Positions 54,965 through 64,000 of a DNA stretch of 64,000 nt are shown piece by piece. Position 1 is the first letter of the stretch, and every line of letters starts with the position of its first letter. The notes beneath the pieces were generated by a model. The model had not been told where the DNA came from, made no database searches, and saw only the letters and a program-made list of their open reading frames with translations. Location: NCBI RefSeq assembly GCF_900313065.1, contig NZ_OMPU01000006.1, positions 344,021 through 408,020 on the forward strand, read 5' to 3'. The DNA comes from Kiloniella sp. EL199. GTDB taxonomy: Bacteria > Pseudomonadota > Alphaproteobacteria > Kiloniellales > Kiloniellaceae. Both the position numbers and the translations under genes were made by a program.

Positions 54965-55774
54965 TTAATCGTAAGGTGGTTTATGCCAGCCTTTGGGGGA
55001 GAGGGTGAAAATTTCACATCCATCTGCAGTTACGCCCAGCGTGTGTTCGTATTGCATTGAGAGAGACTTATCCTTGGTGACGGCTGTCCAGCCATCATTG
55101 AGAACTTTGACCGCATATTTACCCCCGTTAATCATGGGTTCGATGGTAAAGATCATTCCCTCTAACAGGCGTGCCCCTTTTCCAGCTTGGCCATAGTGCA
55201 AGACGCTGGGTGGTGTGTGGAAGCTACGACCAATGCCGTGGCCACAAAAATCTTCGACGACTGAAAAGCGATTTGCCTCGGCATAGGTTTGAATGGCGTG
55301 GCCAATGTCCCCCAGTGTTGCACCGGGCCTAACCACTTCAATGCCGCGCAATAAACATTCGTAGGTGACTTCACTAAGACGCTTGGTTTTCACGTTTGGT
55401 TTGCCGGCAAAAAACATGCGGCTGGTATCGCCATGCCATTCATCCAAAATAACCGTGACATCAATGTTCAGACTATCTCCATCACGCAGGATTTTATCTT
55501 CACCCGGAATTCCGTGACAAACAACATGGTTGACTGAAGTGCAGATTGATTTTGGAAAACCTTTGTAGTTCAGCGGTGCTGGAACTGCATTATGTGAGGT
55601 AATAAACTCGTGACAGAGATCATTGAGCTTACCTGTGGACACGCCTGGCTGTACATAAGGTGTAATGAAGTCCAGGGTTTCCGCAGCCAGCCGTCCGGCT
55701 TTGCGCATACCAGTAAAATCTTCTTCTGTGTAGGTTACAAACTGTCGTTCTTCACGTGTCAGATTGTCGATCAC
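54965..55774 (-). CDS. map: Methionine aminopeptidase, type I
   Basis: 269 residues from a GTG at 55774, chosen because GGAAGAG lies 6 bases upstream; a TTG at 55807 would extend it by 11 basic residues. Metal ligands are visible in SLNIDVTVILDEWHGDTSRMF (two Asp), GHGIGRSFHTPP (His), GMIFTIEPM (Glu) and SMQYEHTLGVT (Glu). It removes N-terminal methionine from new proteins. It is transcribed ahead of radC with about 50 bases between them. Confidence 0.96.
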   Translation of the reverse strand: MIDNLTREERQFVTYTEEDFTGMRKAGRLAAETLDFITPYVQPGVSTGKLNDLCHEFITSHNAVPAPLNYKGFPKSICTSVNHVVCHGIPGEDKILRDGDSLNIDVTVILDEWHGDTSRMFFAGKPNVKTKRLSEVTYECLLRGIEVVRPGATLGDIGHAIQTYAEANRFSVVEDFCGHGIGRSFHTPPSVLHYGQAGKGARLLEGMIFTIEPMINGGKYAVKVLNDGWTAVTKDKSLSMQYEHTLGVTADGCEIFTLSPKGWHKPPYD

Positions 55775-55853
55775 GTTATCTCTTCCATTTCTTACGAGTC
55801 TTACCAATACGTCGTTTATTACGTACAGTATTCTATAATATGATAATGCACGC

Positions 55854-56555
55854 CTATATACCTAGCTCTAGCGGCTTATCCAAGTGAATTCCCTCTGGCG
55901 TTACATTACAGCTATAGGCGATAATCTCAACACCCCGTGACATTGCAACTTTCAGGGCGTCAGCATAAACCGGATCAATGTCTTTGGCGGGAACAAATTG
56001 GGTGCAATCCCCACGTTGTGTAAGGTAGAACATGACGGCTCTGTGGCCTTCTTCTACCATGTCGCCCAGCTCCTGAAGGTGCTTTGTGCTTCTGCTAGAG
56101 ACAGCGTCCGGGAATTCTGCCACACCGGGTTCTCTGCTCAGAGTGACTGATTTGATTTCAACATAACAATCCGCTTTGTCTTCGGCTTGCAAAAAAACAT
56201 CAATTCGAGAATTCTTACCGTATTTAACTTCACGCTTGATTGTTGTATAGCCTGTCAAAAGCGGAATGTTCCCCGCAGAGATCTCTTCGAAGACAAGCTT
56301 GTTGGGAATGGCTGTATTAACCCCTACAGGTGTTTTTCCGGCGGCCCCGATTTCCCAGGTGTATTTTAGCTTTCGTTTCGGATTGTCTGACTCTGAAAGC
56401 CATACAGATGAGCCAGCCTCGACAAGGCCGAGCATTGAACCTGTGTTTGTAGTATGTGCAGTCACAATGGTGCCGTCTGTCAGCTCTACGTCAGCTAAAA
56501 AGCGTTTATATCTTTTTACGAGTTTGCCGGGAATTAGGGGGGTATCAAATTTCAT
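55854..56555 (-). CDS. sfsA: SfsA family protein
   Basis: 233 residues. Family landmarks are GKLVKRYKRFLADVELTDG, TGSMLGLVEAGS, KNSRIDVFLQAEDKADCYVE and AVMFYLTQRGDCTQFVPA. The ID-E-K arrangement recalls nuclease folds. SfsA was named for effects on sugar fermentation in E. coli and its biochemical role is uncertain. AGAGGATCTT precedes the ATG. It lies 80 bases upstream of map on the same strand. Confidence 0.95.
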   Translation of the reverse strand: MKFDTPLIPGKLVKRYKRFLADVELTDGTIVTAHTTNTGSMLGLVEAGSSVWLSESDNPKRKLKYTWEIGAAGKTPVGVNTAIPNKLVFEEISAGNIPLLTGYTTIKREVKYGKNSRIDVFLQAEDKADCYVEIKSVTLSREPGVAEFPDAVSSRSTKHLQELGDMVEEGHRAVMFYLTQRGDCTQFVPAKDIDPVYADALKVAMSRGVEIIAYSCNVTPEGIHLDKPLELGI

Positions 56556-56815
56556 AAGATCCTCTTTTTTATGACCTTAGTCGTTTCGAACTTTTTATAG
56601 CAAGGGAAATTAATAAAGAACTCACATATGTTGTGTAAGATAGGGCGGTGTTATCGAAAAGGTGCTCAAGTACCATTTATATCACTTGCCAAAGACTTGG
56701 AAGCCAGTACAAGGTGTTATTAACGTTTCATACGCTGTTATTTATGCCAAGCCTGTTTAATAACAGCTATTTATTTGTCCATTGATTTATCTATTACGTT
56801 ATCGGGAGAATTTTT

Positions 56816-57391
56816 ATGAATTGCCGCCATGTTCTTACCGCTTCTGCAGTTGCAATCCTGCTTTCAGGGTGTGCTTTTGGTGGTAAAAGCGAACAAGCGG
56901 CTCCAAAGCAGCCGAAGACCTATTCTTCTTCTCCTGCTTTGGCTGTTCCGCCAAGTGGTAATTCGAACGAAGTTATTAATCAAAATGTGACAGGCACAGT
57001 AAATCAGACTGGGGATAGCCTGAGTATTAGTGACCAGCCGGTTACGAATAGCTACCCTTATGGTTCTGCAGAACCAGCCCCGGCACCGGCAGCACCTCAG
57101 GGGCAACCGATTATCAAGGCACCTGATGGCAAGTTGTACTCTGCAGAAACACCCAAAACTCAAACAGATCACGAGAATGATGTTGCGTCCTGTCATTACT
57201 ATGCAAGAGGCCTTGTTGCACATGATGCGCGGATTGAAGATGACCGTGGTGGCAGCTTTGGTGACAGTCTTGGTGGGGGAACTTCTTCTCTTTTAACTTT
57301 ACGTCAGAATATCGACAGAAAAGATGTTAAGAAAAGACAGGCTATTCACTTCAATCGCTGTATGCAAACCAAAGGTTATTATCAGAGATAA
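56816..57391 (+). CDS. Lipoprotein of unknown function
   Basis: 191 residues. The signal peptide ends in a lipobox, AVAILLSGCAFGGK, with Cys19 the likely lipidated residue. Residue +2 is Ala, so outer-membrane sorting is expected. The middle is Pro/Ala/Ser-rich and probably extended (EPAPAPAAPQGQP). The C-terminal domain has two cysteines, in DVASCHYYARGL and HFNRCMQTKGYYQR, with a Gly-rich loop between. I recognise no family. GGGAGA precedes the ATG. Confidence 0.85.
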   Translation: MNCRHVLTASAVAILLSGCAFGGKSEQAAPKQPKTYSSSPALAVPPSGNSNEVINQNVTGTVNQTGDSLSISDQPVTNSYPYGSAEPAPAPAAPQGQPIIKAPDGKLYSAETPKTQTDHENDVASCHYYARGLVAHDARIEDDRGGSFGDSLGGGTSSLLTLRQNIDRKDVKKRQAIHFNRCMQTKGYYQR

Positions 57392-57598
57392 TAGCAATTT
57401 AACTTTCACAGTTTATTGACAAAACAGCTCGCGGCGTTTTGGATCTGATTTTTATCTTGGCCCGGAAAACCTTGCTCATTGAGCAATTCAAGCTATTCTC
57501 AATTTAGAATGTACCTTTTGGCCTATAACATTCTTTTGGGCCGGTTTCCCTTGTCGGCAAAGAACGTCTTCCTTCAGGCTTAATCCACAGGCTTAATC

Positions 57599-58843
57599 AT
57601 GGTCAATTTTATTTTGGCAAATGCACGGTTTCTGGCATTTGGTTTTGTTATCGCTTTTGCATCAAGTTTTGGACAAACGTTTTACGTTTCTTTATTTAAT
57701 CAGGAAATTCGTACCGAACTAAACTTATCTCATGGTGATTTTGGAGCATTTTATTCTGCTGCGACTTTGATTAGTGGTTTTGCTGTTATCTGGTTTGGCA
57801 AGCAGATTGACCATATGGATTTGCGGCTCTACAGCTACCTGGTAATCATTGGGCTGGGTGTAGCTGCATTGGGTCTGGCTTTCATCCCTTCAGGTTTGCC
57901 CTTTTTGATTTTACCACTGTTTTTCCTTGTTCGGTTATGTGGGCAAGGCCTTATGAGTCATATCTCTGTAACGGCAATGGCGCGGTACTTTCACGATAAC
58001 AGAGGGCGGGCGATTTCTATTGCCTCGTTAGGCCTTTCGCTAGGCGAAGCAAGTTTGCCCTTGTTGACGATATGGTTGCTGAGTTTATTGAGCTGGCGTG
58101 AAGCCTGGGTTTTGAATGCCGGGTTTTTAGGTTTCGTTCTAATGCCTTTGGTGTTTATGCTTTTGCGTGGGCATAGCGAACGTGATGCACGCATGAATGA
58201 GCAAATTAAAAATCAGTCGTTAGCATCAGGAAGTAATAATTTACACAGGCAGTGGATGCGGCGTGATGTTTTGCGTGATCCCGCATTTTATCTGATGTTA
58301 CCGGGGTTGAGTACTTTGGCTTTTATTGTGACCGGGGTCTTTTTTCATCAAATTCATATTGTGACGGGCAAAGGGTGGTCTATGGCGTGGTTTGCCGGGA
58401 ACTTCACAATTTACGCTGTGATGATAACCATCAGCGCGGTGATGGCAGGTTCTTTGGTTGATCGCTTTGGTGCTGTACGATTATTGCTTGTTCATATTCC
58501 TGTCTTTGTGATTGGATTATTGTTTTTGGGACTATCAGAGCATCTTTATGCTGCAACGCTTTTTATGAGCTTCATTGGTATTTCTGTGGGCTTTGGGTCA
58601 ACAGTGACGAGTGCTATCTGGGCTGAGGTCTATGGGACAAAGCATATCGGGGCGATCCGTGCAATGGCGATGTCTGTCTCGGTTTTGGCTTCTGCGCTTT
58701 CGCCAGCTCTGTTTGGCTGGCTCTTTGATCAGAATGTGTCATCCGAAGCGGTGGTTATGGGCTGTGTTGTCTGGTGTGTGTTAGCCACGATGTGTCTCTG
58801 GGGGGCACAAAGGAAAATTCTAAACAGAAAGGCTGGGAGGTAA
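57599..58843 (+). CDS. Major facilitator superfamily transporter
   Basis: 414 residues with about 12 TM helices. Features include ASSFGQTFYVSLFNQEIRTE in helix 1, FGKQIDHMD in the motif-A loop between helices 2 and 3, and MAGSLVDRFGAVR in the second half. The FGQTFYVSLF opening is typical of MFS carriers grouped with monocarboxylate/oxalate types. The substrate is unknown. AGGCTTAATC precedes the ATG. It converges with the PepSY gene. Confidence 0.92.
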   Translation: MVNFILANARFLAFGFVIAFASSFGQTFYVSLFNQEIRTELNLSHGDFGAFYSAATLISGFAVIWFGKQIDHMDLRLYSYLVIIGLGVAALGLAFIPSGLPFLILPLFFLVRLCGQGLMSHISVTAMARYFHDNRGRAISIASLGLSLGEASLPLLTIWLLSLLSWREAWVLNAGFLGFVLMPLVFMLLRGHSERDARMNEQIKNQSLASGSNNLHRQWMRRDVLRDPAFYLMLPGLSTLAFIVTGVFFHQIHIVTGKGWSMAWFAGNFTIYAVMITISAVMAGSLVDRFGAVRLLLVHIPVFVIGLLFLGLSEHLYAATLFMSFIGISVGFGSTVTSAIWAEVYGTKHIGAIRAMAMSVSVLASALSPALFGWLFDQNVSSEAVVMGCVVWCVLATMCLWGAQRKILNRKAGR

Positions 58844-58872
58844 AGGATACCTCTTTGCTGTGGAGTATCAGA

Positions 58873-58898
58873 AAAGGGAGGTTATGATACCTCCCTTT
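58873..58898. terminator. Bidirectional terminator between MFS and PepSY genes
   Basis: A perfect 10-bp stem AAAGGGAGGT / ACCTCCCTTT with a 6-nt loop lies between two convergent genes. Confidence 0.82.
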
Positions 58899-58910
58899 GT
58901 TGTTCGTGAC

Positions 58911-60341
58911 TTAGTTAAAAGCACGTTTCATAAACGGTAGTTGAGAAAGAATAAGGAGATCTATCGCAAGTACGCCAAGAAGTGTAAGTCCCACCAGGGG
59001 AAATGCGAGAGAAAGCAGGAGCATGATAAATACTGCTCCTTTCCATAGTGGAAGGTTTTTTGGCAGGGGGGGTGCTACAAGTCTTCCAGCTCCTTTGGGG
59101 CGGCGGATCCACCACATGACAATTCCACTAATGCACAGGAAAATTACCGCAAGGCAGAAAAGGGTGTTTAGTATTGTGTTCCACCAGCCCATATCCCCTT
59201 GGTGCAGAGCAATACCAACAGCCATCGATTTGGCCATCAGCGAATAGTCTTCATAGCCAACTTCGCCCAAAATTTTGCCTGTATATTGATCAACGTGAAC
59301 TGTTTTGTCGCTGGTTGGGGTTTCTGTATCGCCGTCCATAGAGTCTGCGGATATGGTGTAAACACCTGTTGGTGATCCGGGAAGGTTGACACGGAATTGT
59401 TTGTTAAAGCCAATGCCATGGGCCAGAACAATGATTGAGTTTAAATTAATTGCATAGCCCTCTGGTATACCAATAGTACCAGCATCGGAACCGGACATAG
59501 GCATTTTTGTAAGCTCAAGTCCCCAGGGAACTTCTTTGACCGCGCCGTCATTCATCATGCCGTGATATTGGTCGGAAAGAGGAACGTTATCCCATTTTTC
59601 TGCGGGAAAAGTGCTCCAGGGTTGTACAAACTTTCCGCCCCAGATACCTGCCCAGGATAAGCCGGAAATGAGGAAGAAAAACAGGACTATTGAAATATAA
59701 AAACCAATAGAGACGTGGAGTTCTTTCCAGATATTGCGTCCTTTTCCGGATAGATCAGGAAACAGAGCGTCTTTTAGACCCTTTCCATTCCGCGGCCACC
59801 ACAGGTACAGCCCAGTTGCAATCAGAACGATGGTCAGGCCAGCGGCAATTTCCAATAATCGATCTCCGAGATCTCCGATAAGGAGACTGCCATGAATGTC
59901 GCTGGCGAAGTAAAACCAGGTGGAATCTTTTTTTACTGCCCCCACAATTTCTGCAGTATAGGGATCAACGGAAACGATAGTTTTTTCACCATCGACTTTG
60001 ATGGTGAAAAGGCTGGTGCGATCAGCTGCCGGTGGTGGCATATATTGTGTGATGAAACTGCCGGGATAAGCATTAGCGACAGCTCTCTGTTGTGCGGTGG
60101 GGAGCAACATTTCTGCTTTCGGCGCTATATAAAGCTTTTCGCCAAAACGGGTTTCAATGGAATTGAAATACACCATGATCAGGCCAGTTATGGCGAGCAC
60201 GAGAAGAAACGGGATGACATATAATCCGGCGTAAAAATGCCAACGCCAAGCTGCACGATAGAATTTCTGAGATATTGTTTGTGGGGTGGCTTCTGTGCCA
60301 TCATCGCTCATAGATACATTATTTGTCGCCATATCTGACAT
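58911..60341 (-). CDS. PepSY-associated TM helix protein (PiuB-like)
   Basis: 476 residues with four main TM helices and two large periplasmic PepSY-like parts. It begins with FYRAAWRWHFYAGLYVIPFL, the family's His-containing first helix, and later has DIHGSLLIGDLGDRLLEIA and ELHVSIGFYISIVLFFFLIS. The conserved His residues suggest haem binding or ferric reduction during siderophore uptake. AGGAG lies seven bases before the ATG. A DUF2946-like gene is upstream on the same strand, which supports a metal-uptake setting. Confidence 0.93.
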   Translation of the reverse strand: MSDMATNNVSMSDDGTEATPQTISQKFYRAAWRWHFYAGLYVIPFLLVLAITGLIMVYFNSIETRFGEKLYIAPKAEMLLPTAQQRAVANAYPGSFITQYMPPPAADRTSLFTIKVDGEKTIVSVDPYTAEIVGAVKKDSTWFYFASDIHGSLLIGDLGDRLLEIAAGLTIVLIATGLYLWWPRNGKGLKDALFPDLSGKGRNIWKELHVSIGFYISIVLFFFLISGLSWAGIWGGKFVQPWSTFPAEKWDNVPLSDQYHGMMNDGAVKEVPWGLELTKMPMSGSDAGTIGIPEGYAINLNSIIVLAHGIGFNKQFRVNLPGSPTGVYTISADSMDGDTETPTSDKTVHVDQYTGKILGEVGYEDYSLMAKSMAVGIALHQGDMGWWNTILNTLFCLAVIFLCISGIVMWWIRRPKGAGRLVAPPLPKNLPLWKGAVFIMLLLSLAFPLVGLTLLGVLAIDLLILSQLPFMKRAFN

Positions 60342-60359
60342 GACAAACTCCTGAGTATT

Positions 60360-60373
60360 CTCATCTTGATGAG
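60360..60373. promoter_or_regulatory. Palindrome near the PepSY gene start
   Basis: CTCATC-TT-GATGAG lies about 20 bases before the ATG on the minus strand, close to the ribosome-binding site. It could be an operator for metal-responsive control, but it does not match a Fur box that I can recognise. Confidence 0.35.
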
Positions 60374-60490
60374 ATAATTATTTTTGACGCTGATTTTTGG
60401 GAGGTGCGTAAACAGCTGGGGGCGAAAAGATTTCGACTGAAAATTCTGTTTATGTAATTCCAAAAACAACAGGTGATATAGAGAGTTTAC

Positions 60491-60859
60491 TTAGGAGGAA
60501 TAGGGCGGTGCCCTTGAGCCATAGGCCAAATGTCTTTGTAGAGATGCCAGATGACTATCAGAAACTCTGTTGCTTGAGTGTGTTGATAGAGTGACAAGTT
60601 CTACATGGTAGCTGAGTACTGATAGATGTTGATCCGCGTGCAGAGAAAACACACAGTCAGAGCTCGTTTCAAGCTGTTGTTCTTCGTCAGAAGGAACCGC
60701 AATTTCTTTTATGCCCTCAGGGGTACATATAACAAGGGTAAAACTATCATTGGCAAAACTGGTCATCATCCCTTGCGGAATTAATGAGACAGCAAGAAAC
60801 TGTAGTAAAAGCACAAGCTTTACTATCTTTCCTGTTACTGTCCCTGATTGCCAGTTCAT
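60491..60859 (-). CDS. DUF2946-like small exported protein
   Basis: 122 residues from the ATG at 60859, preceded by AAGGACTTATTG. A hydrophobic segment KLVLLLQFLAVSLIPQGMM, then SFTLVICTPEGIKEI, and a C-terminal GSRAPP match the layout of DUF2946, short proteins often beside copper or iron uptake genes. Cysteines occur in VICTPEG and SDCVFSL. It is upstream of the PepSY gene, with about 150 bases between. Confidence 0.72.
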   Translation of the reverse strand: MNWQSGTVTGKIVKLVLLLQFLAVSLIPQGMMTSFANDSFTLVICTPEGIKEIAVPSDEEQQLETSSDCVFSLHADQHLSVLSYHVELVTLSTHSSNRVSDSHLASLQRHLAYGSRAPPYSS

Positions 60860-61056
60860 CAATAAGTCCTTTTGTTATTGTGCTTATAGTTGACAAAAGC
60901 GCGTCAGGACAACTCTAAATTTGTGGCAATCCTGAGAAGATTGTTGTTTCGAGAAGGCATTGTTTGTAGCCTGATCAAGTCGTTTGTGTAGCTTTTTTTC
61001 TACCATTTTTTCTTTTACTGTTTGCCGTCTTATTATTTGCAAGGACTAAGATTATC

Positions 61057-61506
61057 ATGAATTGGAAGATCTATTTATCTGGCGAAATTCATACAAACTG
61101 GCGCGAAGAAATAGAACAACAGGTAAAGGCTTTGGAGTTACCTGTTAAAATCTATGCACCCGTTACTGATCACGCATCTTCTGATGATTGTGGTGTCTCT
61201 ATCCTCGGGGCAGAAGAAGATAAATTCTGGCATGATAATAAAGGGGCAAGAGTAAACGCGATTCGAACCCGAACACTGATTGAGAAGTCCGACATTGTCG
61301 TGGTGTGCTTTGGAGAGAAATATAAACAGTGGAATGCTGCTTTTGATGCTGGTTATGCATCTGCTTTGGGAAAATCGCTGATCATTATGCACGGTCCAGA
61401 TCATCAGCATGCTTTGAAAGAAGTTGACGCTGCGGCACTTGCTGTTACCCGAACACCGGATGAAGTTGTGAATGTTTTACGATATGTGATCCGTGGAGAG
61501 CTTTAA
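61057..61506 (+). CDS. YtoQ family protein
   Basis: 149 residues. It begins WKIYLSGEIHTNWREEI and contains APVTDHASSDDCGVSILG and KQWNAAFDAGYASALGKSLI, which match YtoQ. The fold resembles nucleoside 2-deoxyribosyltransferases (sugar-base transfer), but the function of YtoQ is not known. AAGGA precedes the ATG. It is followed by the CinA-domain gene on the same strand, 76 bases away. Confidence 0.9.
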   Translation: MNWKIYLSGEIHTNWREEIEQQVKALELPVKIYAPVTDHASSDDCGVSILGAEEDKFWHDNKGARVNAIRTRTLIEKSDIVVVCFGEKYKQWNAAFDAGYASALGKSLIIMHGPDHQHALKEVDAAALAVTRTPDEVVNVLRYVIRGEL

Positions 61507-61582
61507 TTTACTAGGGAAATACTGACTTAACCTAAGTGGTTTGAAATGTGTCAGCAAAAGCGAATTGGGGTTAAAGGGTAAG

Positions 61583-62308
61583 ATGGAACGTATTTATAAG
61601 GCGTGTCTGGTTATCATTGGAAATGAAATTCTGTCAGGGCGCACTCAGGATTCAAATCTCTCTTTTCTAGGTGAACAGCTGAATAAAATCGGGATCAGAA
61701 TGGAAGAAGCCAGAGTTGTGCCCGATATTCCAGAACGCATCATAAATACCGTTAATGAAGTGCGAAGCCATTTTGATTATGTCTTTACAACAGGCGGGAT
61801 TGGTCCGACCCATGACGATATAACATCACAATGTGTTGCTGATGCTTTTGCCGTTCCGCTGATTCTTCACCCTGATGCGCACAAGGCAATGTTATCATTT
61901 TATGGCGAAGAGCAGTTAACCGAAGCTCGTTTGCGAATGGCCCATGTTCCGCAGGGTGCCAGGTTGATAGAAAATGATATATCGATTGCCCCGGGATATC
62001 AGATCGAAAACGTTTTTGTCCTGGCGGGCGTGCCCAAGATAATGCAATCAATGTTCGCTAAGTTGGCACCGGATCTTACGGGTGGGAAACCAATGATTTC
62101 CAGAACTTTGACGTCTCATGCAAAAGAGGGCGAAATTGCCAAGGATCTCGGTGATATTCAGCGAAAATACCCTGACGTTGATGTCGGTAGCTACCCGTTT
62201 ATGGGGCGTGGTGGTACAGGTGTGCGCATTGTGATGCGCTCCACTGATGAAGGTTTACTCATGAAGTGTGAAGAAGAAGTTGATGTTGTTCTTAACAGCT
62301 ATACATGA
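61583..62308 (+). CDS. CinA N-terminal (MoaB/Mog-fold) domain protein
   Basis: 241 residues from the ATG at 61583, chosen for AAAGGG about 5 bases upstream; an ATG at 61541 adds 14 unlikely residues. It has CLVIIGNEILSGRTQDSN and YVFTTGGIGPTHDDITSQCVADAF, the molybdopterin-binding fold of CinA/CompDom proteins. FVLAGVPKIMQSMF follows. The C-terminal PncC-like nicotinamide-nucleotide deamidase domain of full CinA is absent. A role in pyridine-nucleotide repair (ADP-ribose pyrophosphatase) is known for some relatives. Confidence 0.9.
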   Translation: MERIYKACLVIIGNEILSGRTQDSNLSFLGEQLNKIGIRMEEARVVPDIPERIINTVNEVRSHFDYVFTTGGIGPTHDDITSQCVADAFAVPLILHPDAHKAMLSFYGEEQLTEARLRMAHVPQGARLIENDISIAPGYQIENVFVLAGVPKIMQSMFAKLAPDLTGGKPMISRTLTSHAKEGEIAKDLGDIQRKYPDVDVGSYPFMGRGGTGVRIVMRSTDEGLLMKCEEEVDVVLNSYT

Positions 62309-62566
62309 TCAGTCCAAGCAGTGGTTCATTTGTCAATTAATTGTAAGGTCAGGTATTTTTTCTGCTTAATCACAGATAATAATAGAGTAATGTAAAAAGG
62401 TTATGCTTAAATATATTAACCATAGTTGCTACTATAAAAATACCAATAGTATGGTTTTATTTATCATTAGGTTGTTTATTTTCTTGTAATTTTTACGTTT
62501 TTGGTTCAGTTTGAAGTGTATGGGATTTTATGAAAATGCACTGAAGTCGACGGGGGATCGATAGAA

Positions 62567-62902
62567 ATGCAAGACGTATTAAAAGCAAATATTGAAGAAC
62601 GCCGTGGCAAGGCACGTGTTGGCGCTGCTTTGAGCGGAAGCTTGAAATTTGGCCCGGAACTTTCCACAAGTTGCAAAGTAGTGGATGTTTCGGTGACAGG
62701 CGTAAAGGTTCAACTTGCTGATACAGTACCTCTCAATAGTGAAGTTACACTCATTTTACCGGGATCGGTTCATTTTGGTGGTGAGGTAATGTGGCGTCAT
62801 GGGCTGCAGGTGGGCCTGAAGTTTAGAAATGCGCCTGAAAAAATAGCAGAGCGTCTGTCTGGTTTTCTTAGCAGTGACGACATGCGGGTTTTGCATAGTT
62901 AA
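62567..62902 (+). CDS. PilZ domain protein
   Basis: 111 residues, a stand-alone PilZ domain. The cyclic-di-GMP-binding motifs are both present: RxxxR in EERRGKARVG and DxSxxG in VDVSVTGVKVQL. VMWRHGLQVGLKF near the C-terminus is typical. It may act as a cytoplasmic cyclic-di-GMP effector; its target is unknown. GGGGGA precedes the ATG. Confidence 0.88.
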   Translation: MQDVLKANIEERRGKARVGAALSGSLKFGPELSTSCKVVDVSVTGVKVQLADTVPLNSEVTLILPGSVHFGGEVMWRHGLQVGLKFRNAPEKIAERLSGFLSSDDMRVLHS

Positions 62903-63321
62903 GCGAGATCACCTGTACTTTATCCAAAATTTACCAGGAGATATAAAAAGCTTTGGCGTGTCCAAGTTGGTTATTTTTATTTGAGGAATTTTAGCAGGAT
63001 TTTCTATTTTTTTGAAAGTCTGTGGTTATCTTCCATCCGGTTTCTTTCAGATGCAGATAAAAAGTATGCTGTGGCCATGTCCAAAGCTTTTTTTGGAAGG
63101 GCCTTTGCGTTAGCCTTGGTAGCTGGCGTGTGGGTTTTGGCAATGCTGGAAACTACGCGAGTGCGACAGGCCGTGTAATACCTTCTTGAGCTGTTTCGGA
63201 ATTCCAAGTGTTATTTCTGAATAGCCAATATTCATATATTTATAACTTTGGTTTATTGTGGGAACTGCTAGGATCTTTTTGTGTTTCCTGTAGAATTATC
63301 CTCTTGATTGATGAGAATAAA
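62903..63321. other. Intergenic region with one doubtful short frame
   Basis: A 65-codon frame from a TTG at 62981 to 63178 could encode a small protein with one TM helix (AFALALVAGVWVLAML). It lacks a clear ribosome-binding site. An AGGAGAT at 62937 has no suitable start after it. I do not call a gene with confidence; the remainder looks non-coding. Confidence 0.4.
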
Positions 63322-64000
63322 ATGATGGACTTGAAGATTGCCACCTGGAACCTTTATCAATTCGCCAAGCCCGGGACATACTGGTACGAACGTGATGAAC
63401 GTAATGACTATGAACCGGATCAATGGTCTGAGAAAAAAAACTGGATTGGCGATATGCTGGTGAAGCTAGACGCTGATATTATTGGTTTTCAGGAAATCTT
63501 TAGTGTTGATGAGTTCAAGGCTTTTATGACGGAGCAGGGGTATCCACATGTCGCCGTCGTTGATGACCCTGCCATTGATCCGGAAGACGACAGTGTTTTT
63601 TTAGGGCCTGTAACAGGTATTGCTTCGCGCCACCCTTTTACTATGCAGCCAGCCGCATTGAAATTTCCTCAGGAATTACGTGATGATACACAGCTTGAAG
63701 AAGATTTTAATTTTCGGCGCGCTATCACGCGTGCAGAGATTGATACACCGCAATTTGGCCAGGTTGTAGTGTATGTTTGTCATTTCAAGTCTCAAGGTGC
63801 TTTCATTGATAGTGATGCAGTTGCTGCTCATGATGGCTGGAAAACCAGATTTCGCGAACACCTTCGTGCTCGTGCAATAAAAGACACAGATCAACTTGTT
63901 CGCCGGAGTGGTGATGCTGCAGGTGTGTATCTCGCAGCAATGGATGAACTGGACGATGACAACAATAAACCCCTTATTGTTGTCGGAGACATGAATGATA
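63322..64000 (+). CDS. Endonuclease/exonuclease/phosphatase family protein (3' end outside window)
   Basis: The frame opens at ATG 63322 and runs past the right edge; 226 residues are visible. Superfamily motifs are KIATWNLYQFA at the N-terminus, IIGFQEIFS with the metal-binding Glu, YVCHFKSQG, and VVGDMND at the edge with the Asp/Asn pair. A middle segment has acidic residues (IDPEDDSVFLG). These enzymes cut phosphodiester or phosphomonoester bonds; the substrate is unknown. No signal peptide is seen. Confidence 0.88.
   Translation, partial: MMDLKIATWNLYQFAKPGTYWYERDERNDYEPDQWSEKKNWIGDMLVKLDADIIGFQEIFSVDEFKAFMTEQGYPHVAVVDDPAIDPEDDSVFLGPVTGIASRHPFTMQPAALKFPQELRDDTQLEEDFNFRRAITRAEIDTPQFGQVVVYVCHFKSQGAFIDSDAVAAHDGWKTRFREHLRARAIKDTDQLVRRSGDAAGVYLAAMDELDDDNNKPLIVVGDMND

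Noticed and set aside
63676-63894. A leftward frame at the right edge
   Set aside because: Antisense to the endonuclease/exonuclease/phosphatase gene that runs off the window.

Overview
The window looks like chromosomal DNA of a marine alphaproteobacterium, probably of the Rhodospirillales/Kiloniellales type. Evidence: a moderate GC content; the alphaproteobacterial block rpsD / grxD / bolA / purL-purQ-purS / NRDE protein / DUF1476 / purB; F1-ATPase zeta subunits (DUF1476), which are essentially alphaproteobacterial; class II DAHP synthase; CimA; and a Bap/LapA-type giant adhesin with its own type I secretion system. I saw no rRNA, tRNA, CRISPR array, insertion sequence or prophage.

Region 1 (1-15817) is the most unusual part. 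A very long RTX adhesin (5' end outside the window) reads rightward. Facing it is a leftward block: LapB-like ABC exporter, HlyD/LapC-like adaptor, LapG-like periplasmic cysteine protease, a two-TM dCache-PAS-HD-GYP-like protein, a secreted trypsin-like serine protease, and an 88-residue protein of unknown function. The normal LapG partner LapD (GGDEF-EAL) is not here. Its place next to lapG is taken by a receptor whose HD-GYP domain has lost the HD pair itself. I infer a Lap-type adhesin-release switch with a degenerate HD-GYP protein as the inside-out receptor, possibly with a second protease.

Region 2 (16202-28120) holds two duplicated c-type cytochromes, gph, glmU-glmS (with a possible coupling leader peptide), an acetyltransferase, a GabD-like dehydrogenase, a YceI protein, a CurA-like reductase, a frameshifted small secreted protein, and gor.

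Region 3 (28126-44340) holds an LpxO-like hydroxylase lacking one expected iron ligand, class II DAHP synthase, an NAD block (nicotinate phosphoribosyltransferase, SufE, NadE), gltX, cysS, a LysE exporter, two DUF805 paralogues, cimA, trmJ, an M24-fold hydrolase without metal ligands, and rpsD.

Region 4 (44485-53133) is the purine and iron-sulfur housekeeping block, with purC missing from its usual place and two tandem zeta-subunit paralogues. Region 5 (53427-64000) holds a polytopic membrane protein, radC, map, sfsA, a lipoprotein, an MFS carrier, a PepSY/DUF2946 iron-type pair, YtoQ, a CinA N-domain protein, a PilZ protein, and a truncated endonuclease/exonuclease/phosphatase gene at the right edge.

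Most start codons were set by ribosome-binding-site position, and several genes appear to use TTG or GTG. Functions come from motif recognition only; no database search was run.
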